Shown one piece after another: positions 1 through 8,446 of a stretch of 64,000 bases of DNA. Position 1 is the stretch's first letter. Each line of letters opens with the position of its first letter. The position numbers and the translations under genes are program-made. Source of the DNA: Rhizobium sp. NFR03 (GTDB taxonomy: Bacteria > Pseudomonadota > Alphaproteobacteria > Rhizobiales > Rhizobiaceae); assembly GCF_900111275.1 (NCBI RefSeq), contig NZ_FOGR01000002.1, forward strand, positions 558,001-622,000, given 5' to 3'. Under the pieces are notes generated by a model. That model was not told the DNA's origin. It searched no databases and saw only the letters and a program-made list of their open reading frames with translations.

Positions 1-380
1 TCTTCATCACCGCGGTCTGGCCGATCATCATCAACACCGCCGTCGGCATCCGCAACATCCCGCAGGATTATCAGAACGTCGCCAAGGTGCTGCGTCTCAA
101 CCAGCTCGAATATTTTTCCAAGATCATGCTGCCGGCCGCCGCTCCTTACATCTTCACCGGCTTGCGCATCGGCATCGGCCTTTCCTGGCTCGCCATCGTC
201 GCGGCCGAAATGCTCATCGGCGGCGTCGGTATCGGCTTCTTCATCTGGGACGCTTGGAATTCCTCGCTGATCAGCGACATCATCGTCGCCCTCATCTACG
301 TCGGCGTCGTCGGCTTCTTCCTTGATCGCTTCATCGCATTCATCGGCCGCGCGGTCACCCGCGGCACTGCAACGGCCTGA
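1..380 (+). CDS. nrtB: Nitrate/nitrite ABC transporter permease, 3' part
   Basis: The gene is cut by the left window edge; the reading frame is open from base 3 to the stop at 378-380. The visible ~125 residues are the C-terminal part of a binding-protein-dependent inner-membrane permease. The EAA-type cytoplasmic loop that docks the ATPase spans about GIRNIPQDYQNVAKVL to LPAAAPYIFTGLRIG, and at least two hydrophobic membrane segments follow. NrtB-type permeases carry nitrate (or nitrite/cyanate) across the inner membrane. The assignment to nitrate rests on the ATPase and nirBD-nasA-cysG directly downstream in the same direction; the family fold alone would also fit a taurine or sulfonate transporter. 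Confidence 0.85.
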   Translation, partial: FITAVWPIIINTAVGIRNIPQDYQNVAKVLRLNQLEYFSKIMLPAAAPYIFTGLRIGIGLSWLAIVAAEMLIGGVGIGFFIWDAWNSSLISDIIVALIYVGVVGFFLDRFIAFIGRAVTRGTATA

Positions 381-394
381 AGGAGGACGTTCCC

Positions 395-1192
395 ATGGCA
401 AAAAGCTATCTCTCCATCGAACTGGTCGACAAGTCGTTCGAGCGCAACGGTCAGGTTTCCGAAGTGCTCAAGCAGGTCTCGCTGGGCGTCGAAAAGGGCG
501 AGTTCATCTCGATCATCGGCCATTCCGGCTGCGGCAAGTCCACGCTGCTCAACCTTGTCGCCGGCCTGACGAAGGTCACCAGCGGAGCTGTGCTTCTCGA
601 GGACAAGGAAGTCTCCGAGCCCGGCCCGGAGCGCGCGGTGGTTTTCCAGAACCACTCGCTCCTTCCCTGGCTCTCCGTCTACGAAAACGTGTCGCTTGCC
701 GTCGACAAGGTCTTTTCCCGCAAGAAGTCGAAGGCGGAACGCCATGACTGGGTCATGCGCAATCTCGATCTCGTGCAGATGACGCACGCCAAGGACAAGA
801 AGCCCTCCGAGGTATCCGGCGGCATGAAGCAACGTGTCGGCATCGCCCGCGCGCTCGCCATGGAGCCGAAGGTGCTGTTGCTCGACGAGCCTTTCGGCGC
901 GCTCGATGCGCTCACCCGCGCCCACCTGCAGGATCAGGTGATGCAGATCCATGCAAAGCTCGGCAACACCGTGCTGATGATCACCCACGATGTGGATGAG
1001 GCGGTGCTGCTGTCCGACCGTATCGTCATGATGACCAACGGCCCGGCGGCCCGCATCGGCGAGATCCTCGACGTGCCGATCGCCCGTCCGCGCAACCGCA
1101 TCGAGCTGGCCACAGACCGCACTTACCTCAAATGTCGGGAAGCCGTCCTGAAGTTCCTCTACGAGCGTCACCGCCTCGTTGAAGCCGCTTGA
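395..1192 (+). CDS. nrtC: Nitrate ABC transporter ATP-binding protein
   Basis: A 265-residue single-domain ABC ATPase that would energise nitrate uptake together with the upstream permease. Walker A is GHSGCGKST, the signature is SGGMKQR, Walker B with the D-loop is LLLDEPFGALD, and the switch histidine lies in MITHDVDEA. It has no C-terminal substrate-binding-like extension such as cyanobacterial NrtC has, so it is equivalent to NrtD in domain content. It starts 14 bp after the permease stop with an AAGGAGG-like site in that gap, and it lies 13 bp upstream of nirB. This spacing indicates a single nitrate-induced operon. Confidence 0.9.
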   Translation: MAKSYLSIELVDKSFERNGQVSEVLKQVSLGVEKGEFISIIGHSGCGKSTLLNLVAGLTKVTSGAVLLEDKEVSEPGPERAVVFQNHSLLPWLSVYENVSLAVDKVFSRKKSKAERHDWVMRNLDLVQMTHAKDKKPSEVSGGMKQRVGIARALAMEPKVLLLDEPFGALDALTRAHLQDQVMQIHAKLGNTVLMITHDVDEAVLLSDRIVMMTNGPAARIGEILDVPIARPRNRIELATDRTYLKCREAVLKFLYERHRLVEAA

Positions 1193-1205
1193 AGGAGAGG
1201 ATGAC

Positions 1206-3653
1206 ATGAAACAGAAACTGGTCATCATCGGCAACGGCATGGCGCCCGGCCGCATGCTGGAAGAACTTTTCGAGCAGGCTCCCGGCCTCTACGACGTCGT
1301 GATCTTCAACGCCGAGCCGCGCGTCAACTACGACCGCATCATGCTGTCGCCGGTTCTCTCCGGCGAGAAGCTCTACGAGGATATCGTCATCCATGGCGAC
1401 GACTGGTACGCCCGCAACGGCGTGACCTTGCACAAGGGTGCGAAGGTCACAGGCATCGACCGCGTCGCAAAGACCGTGACATCTGCGGCCGGCATATCGG
1501 CGGCTTACGACAAGCTGGTCATCGCCACGGGCTCGCTGCCCTTTATCATCCCGGTTCCCGGCCACGATCTGCCGGGCGTTCTTGCCTACCGCGATCTCGA
1601 CGATGTGGAGAAGATGCTCGACGCCACGAAGCGCGGCGGCCGTGCCATCGTCATCGGCGCCGGCCTGCTCGGACTGGAGGCCGCCTATGGCCTCAAGCGC
1701 CAGGGCATGGACGTCACCGTGATTCACATCAACCCGACGATCATGGACCGCCAGCTCGATCCGCCGGCGGCCTATCTGCTCGAAAAGGCGCTGACCGACC
1801 GCGGCATCGAGATCATCACCAAGGCCAATACCAAATGCGTGCTCGGCACCGAAAAGGTGGAAGGCATCGAACTGGACGACGGGCGCATTATCGAAGGCAC
1901 GACCGTCATCATGGCGGTCGGCATCCGTCCGGCAGCGCAGATCGCGAAGGATGCCGGCATTGCCGTCAATCGCGGCATCGTGGTGGACGACGGCATGATG
2001 ACGTCGGATGCATCCATCTTCGCGCTCGGCGAATGCGCCGAACATCGCGGCATCTGCTACGGCCTCGTCGCGCCGCTCTATGAAAGCGCAAAGACGCTCG
2101 CCGACCGCCTGATCGGCGGCGCCTCGGAGTACAAGGGCTCGGTCGTCAATACGAAGCTCAAGGTGACCGGCATCAACCTGTTCTCGGCCGGTGATTTCGC
2201 CGAAGGCGAGGACCGCGAGGAGATCGTGCTGCGGGACGCGACAGCCGGCGTCTACAAGCGCCTCGTGCTGAAGGACAATCGCATCGTCGGCGCCGTGCTC
2301 TACGGCGAGACGGCGGACGGGGCCTGGTTCTTCGACATGATCAAGCGGGGAACCGACATCTCCGAGATGCGCGATACCCTCATTTTCGGCCAGGCCTATC
2401 AGGGGGGCAGCCCGCTGGACCCTACGGCGGCCGTTGCAGCCTTGCCGGATGATGCGGAAATCTGCGGCTGCAACGGCGTGTGCAAGAGCAAGATCGTCGG
2501 CACGATCAACGCCAAGGGTCTGACCTCGCTCGACGACGTGCGCGCCCACACCAAGGCATCCGCATCCTGCGGTTCCTGCACCGGCCTCGTCGAGCAACTG
2601 ATGGTGCTGACGCTCGGCGACAGCTACAACCCGGCGGCCGTCCAGCCGATGTGCAAATGCACCGAGCTCGGCCATGACGACGTGCGTCGCCTGATCGTTG
2701 CCAAGGGGCTGAAGACCATTCCGGCGGTCATGCAGGAGCTGGAGTGGAAGACCTCCTGCGGCTGCGCCAAGTGTCGCCCGGCGCTCAACTATTACCTCGT
2801 CTGCGACTGGCCGGACGAATATGCCGACGACTACCAGTCACGCTTCATCAACGAGCGCGTCCATGCCAACATCCAGAAGGACGGCACCTATTCCGTCGTT
2901 CCCAGAATGTGGGGCGGCGTGACCAATGCAGGCGAACTCCGCGCGATCGCCGACGTGGTGGACAAGTTCGAGATCCCCATGGTCAAGGTCACCGGCGGGC
3001 AGCGCATCGACCTTCTCGGCATCCACAAGGAAGACCTGCCTGCCGTCTGGGCAGATCTCGGCAAGGCCGGCTTCGTCTCGGGCCAAGCCTATGCCAAGGG
3101 CTTGCGAACCGTGAAGACCTGCGTCGGCACGGACTGGTGCCGCTTCGGCACGCAGGATTCGACCGGGTTCGGAATCCGGCTTGAGAAGTTCATGTGGGGC
3201 TCGTGGACGCCGGCCAAGCTGAAGCTCGCCGTCTCCGGATGTCCGCGCAACTGCGCGGAAGCGACCTGCAAGGACATCGGCGTCATCTGCGTCGATAGCG
3301 GCTACGAGATCCATTTCGCAGGCGCTGCCGGCCTCGACATCAAGGGCACGGAAGTGCTCGGCCTCGTGGCGACCGAAGACGAAGCCCTCGAACACATTGT
3401 CGCGCTGGCGCAGATGTACCGTGAGCAGGGCCGTTATCTCGAGCGCATCTACAAATGGGCAAAGCGGGTCGGGCTCGACGAAATCCGCCGCCAGATCATG
3501 GGCGATGCGGAAAAGCGCAAGGGCTACTTCGACCGCTTCGTCTTCTCCCAAAAATTCGCACAGGTCGATCCCTGGTCGGAGCGCGTCTCCGGCAAGGACA
3601 AGCACGAGTTCAAGCCCATGGCCGTTGTCGGCATGGCGGAAGCGGCGGAGTGA
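1206..3653 (+). CDS. nirB: NADH-dependent assimilatory nitrite reductase, large subunit
   Basis: An 815-residue cytoplasmic flavo-iron-sulfur enzyme that reduces nitrite to ammonium. The order of domains is an FAD/NADH Rossmann pair (IIGNGMAPG near the N-terminus, VIGAGLLGLEAAYG near residue 150), two BFD-like [2Fe-2S] modules (CGCNGVC near 419; a second ending CGCAKC), then the ferredoxin-like half and the sulfite/nitrite reductase domain. Siroheme/4Fe-4S ligands are the C-x5-C pair (C639, C645) and the C-x3-C pair (C679, C683). I chose the ATG at 1206 because GGAGAGG sits 5-6 bp upstream; an in-frame ATG at 1179 would overlap the ATPase gene. The stop overlaps the nirD start as TGATG, so the subunits are likely translationally coupled. 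Confidence 0.96.
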   Translation: MKQKLVIIGNGMAPGRMLEELFEQAPGLYDVVIFNAEPRVNYDRIMLSPVLSGEKLYEDIVIHGDDWYARNGVTLHKGAKVTGIDRVAKTVTSAAGISAAYDKLVIATGSLPFIIPVPGHDLPGVLAYRDLDDVEKMLDATKRGGRAIVIGAGLLGLEAAYGLKRQGMDVTVIHINPTIMDRQLDPPAAYLLEKALTDRGIEIITKANTKCVLGTEKVEGIELDDGRIIEGTTVIMAVGIRPAAQIAKDAGIAVNRGIVVDDGMMTSDASIFALGECAEHRGICYGLVAPLYESAKTLADRLIGGASEYKGSVVNTKLKVTGINLFSAGDFAEGEDREEIVLRDATAGVYKRLVLKDNRIVGAVLYGETADGAWFFDMIKRGTDISEMRDTLIFGQAYQGGSPLDPTAAVAALPDDAEICGCNGVCKSKIVGTINAKGLTSLDDVRAHTKASASCGSCTGLVEQLMVLTLGDSYNPAAVQPMCKCTELGHDDVRRLIVAKGLKTIPAVMQELEWKTSCGCAKCRPALNYYLVCDWPDEYADDYQSRFINERVHANIQKDGTYSVVPRMWGGVTNAGELRAIADVVDKFEIPMVKVTGGQRIDLLGIHKEDLPAVWADLGKAGFVSGQAYAKGLRTVKTCVGTDWCRFGTQDSTGFGIRLEKFMWGSWTPAKLKLAVSGCPRNCAEATCKDIGVICVDSGYEIHFAGAAGLDIKGTEVLGLVATEDEALEHIVALAQMYREQGRYLERIYKWAKRVGLDEIRRQIMGDAEKRKGYFDRFVFSQKFAQVDPWSERVSGKDKHEFKPMAVVGMAEAAE

Positions 3654-4015
3654 TGGCGATGGAAACAAACTGGCCGGACGAAAACTGGGTCGAGATCGGC
3701 GATATCCACGATATCCCGGTGCGCGGCGCGCGTTGCGTCAAGACCCCTCAAGGCCGCATCGCCGTGTTCCGCACGGCGGAGGATCACGTCTACGCCATGG
3801 AAGATCGCTGCCCACACAAAGGCGGCCCGCTCTCTCAAGGCATTGTTCATGGCACCTCGGTCACCTGTCCACTGCACAACATGGTCATCTCGCTGGAAAC
3901 GGGCAGGGCGCTCGGTGCCGACGAGGGCGAGGTCCGCACGGTGGCCGTCCGCAACCGCGACGGCATGCTGTCGATCGCGCTGGACAGTCTGATGCTGATG
4001 GTTGCGGCGGAGTAG
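3653..4015 (+). CDS. nirD: Nitrite reductase small subunit, Rieske-type
   Basis: A 120-residue partner of NirB. It has a full Rieske [2Fe-2S] ligand set, C-x-H (CPHKGG) followed after 16 residues by C-x2-H (CPLHN). Many NirD proteins are a Rieske fold without all ligands, so an intact cluster site is worth noting. The start ATG overlaps the nirB stop (TGATG). Downstream comes a palindromic repeat and then nasA. The role in electron delivery or complex stability is inferred from the family. Confidence 0.93.
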   Translation: MAMETNWPDENWVEIGDIHDIPVRGARCVKTPQGRIAVFRTAEDHVYAMEDRCPHKGGPLSQGIVHGTSVTCPLHNMVISLETGRALGADEGEVRTVAVRNRDGMLSIALDSLMLMVAAE

Positions 4016-4031
4016 GGGCGGTGCTCGCATC

Positions 4032-4195
4032 AGCCCCTCATCCCCCTGCCGGGCTCTTCTCCCCGCGCGCGGGGAGAAGGGACATGTGGCAAGCGCTCGC
4101 CTCTATGTCGAAGGCTCATGACCGAGCCTGAGCCCGTGCCACAATGTCTTCTCCCCGCAGGCGGGGAGAAGGTGACGGCAGCCGGATGAGGGGCT
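4032..4195. repeat. Palindromic intergenic repeat (RIME-like mosaic element)
   Basis: A 164-bp inverted repeat fills the nirD-nasA gap. The outer ends are AGCCCCTCAT (4032-4041) and its exact reverse complement ATGAGGGGCT (4186-4195). Each half holds its own hairpin: a 24-bp perfect palindrome built on CTTCTCCCCGC at 4056-4079, and CTTCTCCCCGC-AG-GCGGGGAGAAG at 4148-4171. The layout resembles the RIME palindromes described in rhizobia. The name is by resemblance, since I cannot search for other copies. In the operon transcript it would fold into a large stem with two side hairpins. Confidence 0.8.
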
Positions 4196-4224
4196 CCCCC
4201 TCACGTCAACCTTGGGAAATGTCG

Positions 4225-6930
4225 ATGCCCGTTGAGACCAAGACCACCTGTCCCTATTGCGGTGTCGGCTGCGGCGTGATCGCTCGCGTCGAGGAGACCG
4301 GCACGGTCTCGGTGCGCGGCGATCCGGATCATCCGGCGAATTTCGGCAGGCTTTGTTCCAAGGGCTCGGCGCTTGCCGAAACCATCGATCTCGACGGCCG
4401 CCTGCTCGTGCCACAGATCGCCGGGGCACCTGCGTCGTGGGATGCGGCGCTCGATCTGGTCGCCACGACCTTTGCCGAGACGATCCGCGAGCACGGGCCG
4501 GATTCCGTCGCCTTCTATGTCTCGGGCCAGCTCCTCACCGAGGATTACTACGTCGCCAACAAGCTGATGAAAGGGTTCATCGGCTCGGCGAATATCGACA
4601 CCAATTCGCGTCTCTGCATGTCCTCGTCGGTTGCCGGCCACCGCCGCGCCTTCGGCTCGGATACGGTGCCGGGCACCTATGCCGATATCGAGCTTGCCGA
4701 TCTCGTGGTGCTCACCGGCTCCAATCTCGCCTGGTGCCACCCGGTCATCTACCAGCGTCTTGCCACTGCCAAGGCTGCGCGGCCGCAGATGAAGGTCGTC
4801 GTCATCGATCCACGCCGCACGGCGACAAGCGACATCGCCGATCTGCATCTGTCGATCCTGCCGGATGGCGATACGGCGCTGTTCGGCGGCCTGCTCGCCG
4901 ATCTCGCGTCCAATGGTCGGCTCGACCGGACATTCATCGACGACCACACGCAAGGCTTCGAGGCGGCGCTGTCCCGCGTTGCGCATCTCGGCATCGCCGA
5001 CGTGGCCGAGGCCACCGGTCTTGACGCCGCCGACATCGCTGAATTCTACGCGCTGTTTGCCGCCAGCGACCGCGTGGTCACCTGCTACAGCCAGGGGGTC
5101 AACCAGTCTTCGTCCGGCAGCGACAAAGTCAATGCCATCATCAACTGCCACCTCGCCACCGGCCGCATCGGACGGCCCGGCATGGGGCCGTTCTCGTTGA
5201 CCGGCCAACCCAATGCCATGGGCGGACGCGAGGTCGGCGGGCTCGCCAATATGCTCGCCGCTCACATGGCGATCGAAAGCAGCGATGACCGCGACACGGT
5301 CCAGCGCTTCTGGCAGTCGCCGGCCATAGCGGACAAACCGGGGCTCAAGGCCGTCGATCTGTTCCGGGCGGTCGCGGACGGGCGGGTGAAGGCGATCTGG
5401 ATCATGGCGACCAACCCGGTCGTCTCGATGCCGGAAGCCGATCTCGTGCGGGCAGCGCTCGCCGCCTGTCCCTTCGTCGTCGTCTCCGATGTCATGGCAG
5501 AGACCGACACGACGGCGCACGCGCACGTCCTGCTGCCGTCGCTCGGCTGGGGCGAGAAGCAGGGAACGGTGACCAATTCCGAGCGCCGTATCTCGCGCCA
5601 GCGCGCGTTTCTCGCCGCCCCCGGCGAGGCCAAAGCCGACTGGTGGCAGATGGCGCAGGTCGCCAGGCGCATGGGCTTTTCCGCCGCGTTCGATTTCGCC
5701 CATCCGGCGGCTGTCTTTGCGGAACATGCCGCACTTTCCACATTCGAGAATGAAGGAAGCCGGGATTTCGACATCGGCGCCCATGCCGATATCACGGCGG
5801 ATGCCTACGACATGCTGGCGCCCTTCCAGTGGCCGCATCCGGCCGGCACGGGGGCAAGCGTTGCGGACAGCCGCTTCTTCGCAGACGGCCGCTTCTACCA
5901 TCCGGACGGCCGGGCGCGCTTCGTGCCCGTCGTCCCTGCTCGGGATCGTCGCACGACCGCGGCGCATCCTTTCGCGCTGAATACCGGCCGCATCCGCGAC
6001 CAGTGGCATACGATGACGCGCACGGGAAAGACGGCGCGGCTGACCGCCCATTTCGCAGAACCCTTCGTGGAGATTCATCCTGACGATGCGGAGGCACTTG
6101 ATCTGATGCCGGCGGACCTCGTGGTGCTGGAAAGCCCGCAGGGAAGGGCGGTTCTGCGCGCTCTCGTAACCCCGCGCCAGAAGCCAGGTCATCTCTTTGC
6201 GCCCATGCACTGGAACGACCAGTTCGCCTCCGCCGCCCGTATCGGTGCGCTGGTGCCGGGGCTGGTTGACCCTGTGTCAGGCCAGCCCGCCTCCAAGCAT
6301 CTGGCCGTCGCCGCTGCCAAGCTCGATGTCGGGCTCTATGGTTTTGCAATATCGGTCGAGAAGCCCGAAATATCCAAATCTCACACTCATCCGCTCGCCT
6401 ATCACGCGCTCGCCCGGGCGGTCGGTGGCTGGCGGATGGAGTTTGCGGCTGCGCCCTTAACCCTCGGGGAGGAGGGCGGGGTGCAGGATCGCGACTGGAC
6501 CGGGTGGAGTGTCGAAACGCTCGGCATTCCCCCCGGACTTGAACCCCTAGGCTACCGCGACGCCGTCACCGGCCATATCCGATTGGCCTTCTTCGACGGC
6601 GAGCGGCTGCTCGGCGCCGTTTTTCTCAGCCCACGGCCTGTGGCCGTCGCCAGAAACTGGGCGATCGCCCAGCTTGGCGCCGTCCATTCCGATCTGCGGC
6701 ACCGCTTCGCGGTCGTCGCAGGCCGGCCGGGTGCGGAAGCGATCGATCCCGGTGCAACGGTCTGTTCCTGCTTCAATGTGGGCATCAACCAGATCGTCGC
6801 CGCGGCGACCGGTGGATGCTGCACGGTCGAGGCCATCGGCAAGGCCCTCAACGCAGGCACCAATTGCGGCTCCTGCCGCGCAGAGATCAGGGAGATCCTC
6901 AATGGAACGCGTATCGCTGCTGCGGAGTGA
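4225..6930 (+). CDS. nasA: Assimilatory nitrate reductase, molybdopterin catalytic subunit
   Basis: About 901 residues; it reduces nitrate to nitrite in the cytoplasm using a Mo-bis-MGD cofactor. The N-terminal [4Fe-4S] site is CPYCGVGCGV plus LCSKGSA, the expected Mo-ligand cysteine is in NSRLCMSSSVAGH, and the C-terminal molydopterin-dinucleotide binding domain contains NTGRIRDQWHTMTRTGK. A BFD-like [2Fe-2S] module closes the protein (CSCFNVG ... NCGSCR), a layout typical of NADH/flavoprotein-linked NasA. GGGAA at 4214-4218 favours the ATG at 4225; the ATG at 4219 is the alternative. In-frame codons reach back into the repeat but are unlikely to be translated. The 3' end overlaps cysG by 29 bp. 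The narB symbol is also used for this family. Confidence 0.95.
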   Translation: MPVETKTTCPYCGVGCGVIARVEETGTVSVRGDPDHPANFGRLCSKGSALAETIDLDGRLLVPQIAGAPASWDAALDLVATTFAETIREHGPDSVAFYVSGQLLTEDYYVANKLMKGFIGSANIDTNSRLCMSSSVAGHRRAFGSDTVPGTYADIELADLVVLTGSNLAWCHPVIYQRLATAKAARPQMKVVVIDPRRTATSDIADLHLSILPDGDTALFGGLLADLASNGRLDRTFIDDHTQGFEAALSRVAHLGIADVAEATGLDAADIAEFYALFAASDRVVTCYSQGVNQSSSGSDKVNAIINCHLATGRIGRPGMGPFSLTGQPNAMGGREVGGLANMLAAHMAIESSDDRDTVQRFWQSPAIADKPGLKAVDLFRAVADGRVKAIWIMATNPVVSMPEADLVRAALAACPFVVVSDVMAETDTTAHAHVLLPSLGWGEKQGTVTNSERRISRQRAFLAAPGEAKADWWQMAQVARRMGFSAAFDFAHPAAVFAEHAALSTFENEGSRDFDIGAHADITADAYDMLAPFQWPHPAGTGASVADSRFFADGRFYHPDGRARFVPVVPARDRRTTAAHPFALNTGRIRDQWHTMTRTGKTARLTAHFAEPFVEIHPDDAEALDLMPADLVVLESPQGRAVLRALVTPRQKPGHLFAPMHWNDQFASAARIGALVPGLVDPVSGQPASKHLAVAAAKLDVGLYGFAISVEKPEISKSHTHPLAYHALARAVGGWRMEFAAAPLTLGEEGGVQDRDWTGWSVETLGIPPGLEPLGYRDAVTGHIRLAFFDGERLLGAVFLSPRPVAVARNWAIAQLGAVHSDLRHRFAVVAGRPGAEAIDPGATVCSCFNVGINQIVAAATGGCCTVEAIGKALNAGTNCGSCRAEIREILNGTRIAAAE

Positions 6931-8446
6931 CGCAACCTTTCCCCGCGAAGGTGCGACAGCGAGGTCTGGTGCCCGCGTCGAGGCGTTGGCGAAACTCCCC
7001 GTCTTCTGGGGTCTGGAAGGCAAGCGGGTCATCCTCGCCGGAGGCACGGAGGGCGCATGCTGGAAGGCGGAACTTCTCGCTGCTTGTGGCGCCGAGGTCC
7101 ACGTCTACGCCCCCGAGGACGCGCTCTGTGACGCCTTTGCCGATATGCTCCTGCGTCACGCGGAAGACCATGCGCGTGGTGCATTCGTCCATCACCCACA
7201 GGCGTGGACGGCAGGCATCATGTCCGGGGCGGCCCTCGCCATCGCCGATTGTGAGGAAGAAGACGAGGCGCGCGCCTTTTACGATGCCGCGATTGCTGCC
7301 GGCGTGCCGGTCAATGTCATCGATAAGCCGGCTTTCTGCCAGTTCCAGTTCGGCTCCATCGTCAATCGCTCGCCGGTCGTCGTTGCGATCTCCACGGATG
7401 GTGCCGCGCCCATCCTGGCGCAGGCGATCCGCCGTCGCATCGAAACGCTGCTGCCGCAGAGCATCAAGGGCTGGTCGATGCTGGCTCAGTCGCTGCGTGA
7501 TGCTGTCAGTGCGCGTCTGCACCCGGGACAGGAGCGGCGCGCCTTCTGGGAGCGCTTTGTCGATCGGGCGTTCACCACCGTTCCCACAGCGCAGAGTGCT
7601 GCGGATCTCGTCGCAGAGGCCGACCGGCTGACTGCCGGGCGTAAAGACGCGCAGGGTGGGCAGGCTATTGGCAAGGTCACGCTGGTCGGTGCTGGCCCCG
7701 GGGATGCGGAGCTGCTGACCTTAAAAGCCGTTCGCGCATTACAGGCCGCCGACGTCATCCTGTTCGACGATCTCGTTTCCGGCGATGTTCTGGAACTGGC
7801 CCGTCGCGAGGCCAAGCGCATGCTGGTGGGAAAACGCGGCGGCCGCACCAGTTGCAAGCAGGAGGACATCAACGCGATGATGGTCACCTTTGCCAGGGCC
7901 GGCAAGACCGTGGTGCGCCTGAAGAGCGGTGATCCCATGGTGTTCGGCCGGGCAGGGGAAGAGATCGCCTGTCTGGAGGCACATGGCATTCCGGTGGATG
8001 TCGTGCCTGGTATCACCGCCGCCAGCGCGCTCGCCTCCCGCCTCGGCGTCTCCCTGACCCACCGCGATCACACACACGCCGTCCGCTTTATCACCGGTCA
8101 TTCGCGAAAGGGATGCCTGCCGATTGATGTCGACTGGCGTGCCTGCGCCGACCCGCGCACGACGACAGTCTTCTACATGGGAGGACGCACGGCCTCCGCC
8201 ATCGCCGAGCGGCTGATGGCCGAGGGGATGGCAGGCGACATGCCTGTTGTCATCGCCTCCAACATCAGCCGCGCAGAGGAGCGACGCTGGCACGGCACCG
8301 TATCGACCATGCACATCGGCATCGCCGAGATCGGCTACGACAATCCCGTCCTGATCGGTGTCGGCAGGGTCTTTCCCAAGGCTTCCATCGAAAGCCATGC
8401 TCTCCCGGAAGAAACGGAATTTTCGATACAGCGGATCGCTATTTAG
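6902..8446 (+). CDS. cysG: Siroheme synthase (uroporphyrinogen-III methyltransferase / dehydrogenase / ferrochelatase)
   Basis: A 514-residue bifunctional enzyme that makes siroheme, the prosthetic group of NirB. The N-terminal half (about 20-230) is the precorrin-2 dehydrogenase/ferrochelatase module; its nucleotide loop reads AGGTEGACWKAELL, a variant of the usual GGG-x-VA-x-RK. The C-terminal half (about 240-490) is the SAM-dependent methyltransferase with GAGPGDAELLTLKA and the GDPMVFGRAGEE loop. The start at 6902 lies inside the end of nasA (29-bp overlap), so it is co-translated with the nitrate operon. The stop overlaps the convergent GGT-family gene by 8 bp. Confidence 0.93.
   Translation: MERVSLLRSDATFPREGATARSGARVEALAKLPVFWGLEGKRVILAGGTEGACWKAELLAACGAEVHVYAPEDALCDAFADMLLRHAEDHARGAFVHHPQAWTAGIMSGAALAIADCEEEDEARAFYDAAIAAGVPVNVIDKPAFCQFQFGSIVNRSPVVVAISTDGAAPILAQAIRRRIETLLPQSIKGWSMLAQSLRDAVSARLHPGQERRAFWERFVDRAFTTVPTAQSAADLVAEADRLTAGRKDAQGGQAIGKVTLVGAGPGDAELLTLKAVRALQAADVILFDDLVSGDVLELARREAKRMLVGKRGGRTSCKQEDINAMMVTFARAGKTVVRLKSGDPMVFGRAGEEIACLEAHGIPVDVVPGITAASALASRLGVSLTHRDHTHAVRFITGHSRKGCLPIDVDWRACADPRTTTVFYMGGRTASAIAERLMAEGMAGDMPVVIASNISRAEERRWHGTVSTMHIGIAEIGYDNPVLIGVGRVFPKASIESHALPEETEFSIQRIAI

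Noticed and set aside
4032-4195. CRISPR array
   Set aside because: The repeat is a single nested palindrome without regular spacers, and no cas genes are in the window.
4201-6210. A 669-codon - strand frame opposite nasA
   Set aside because: Shadow frame; nasA has full cofactor motifs on the + strand.
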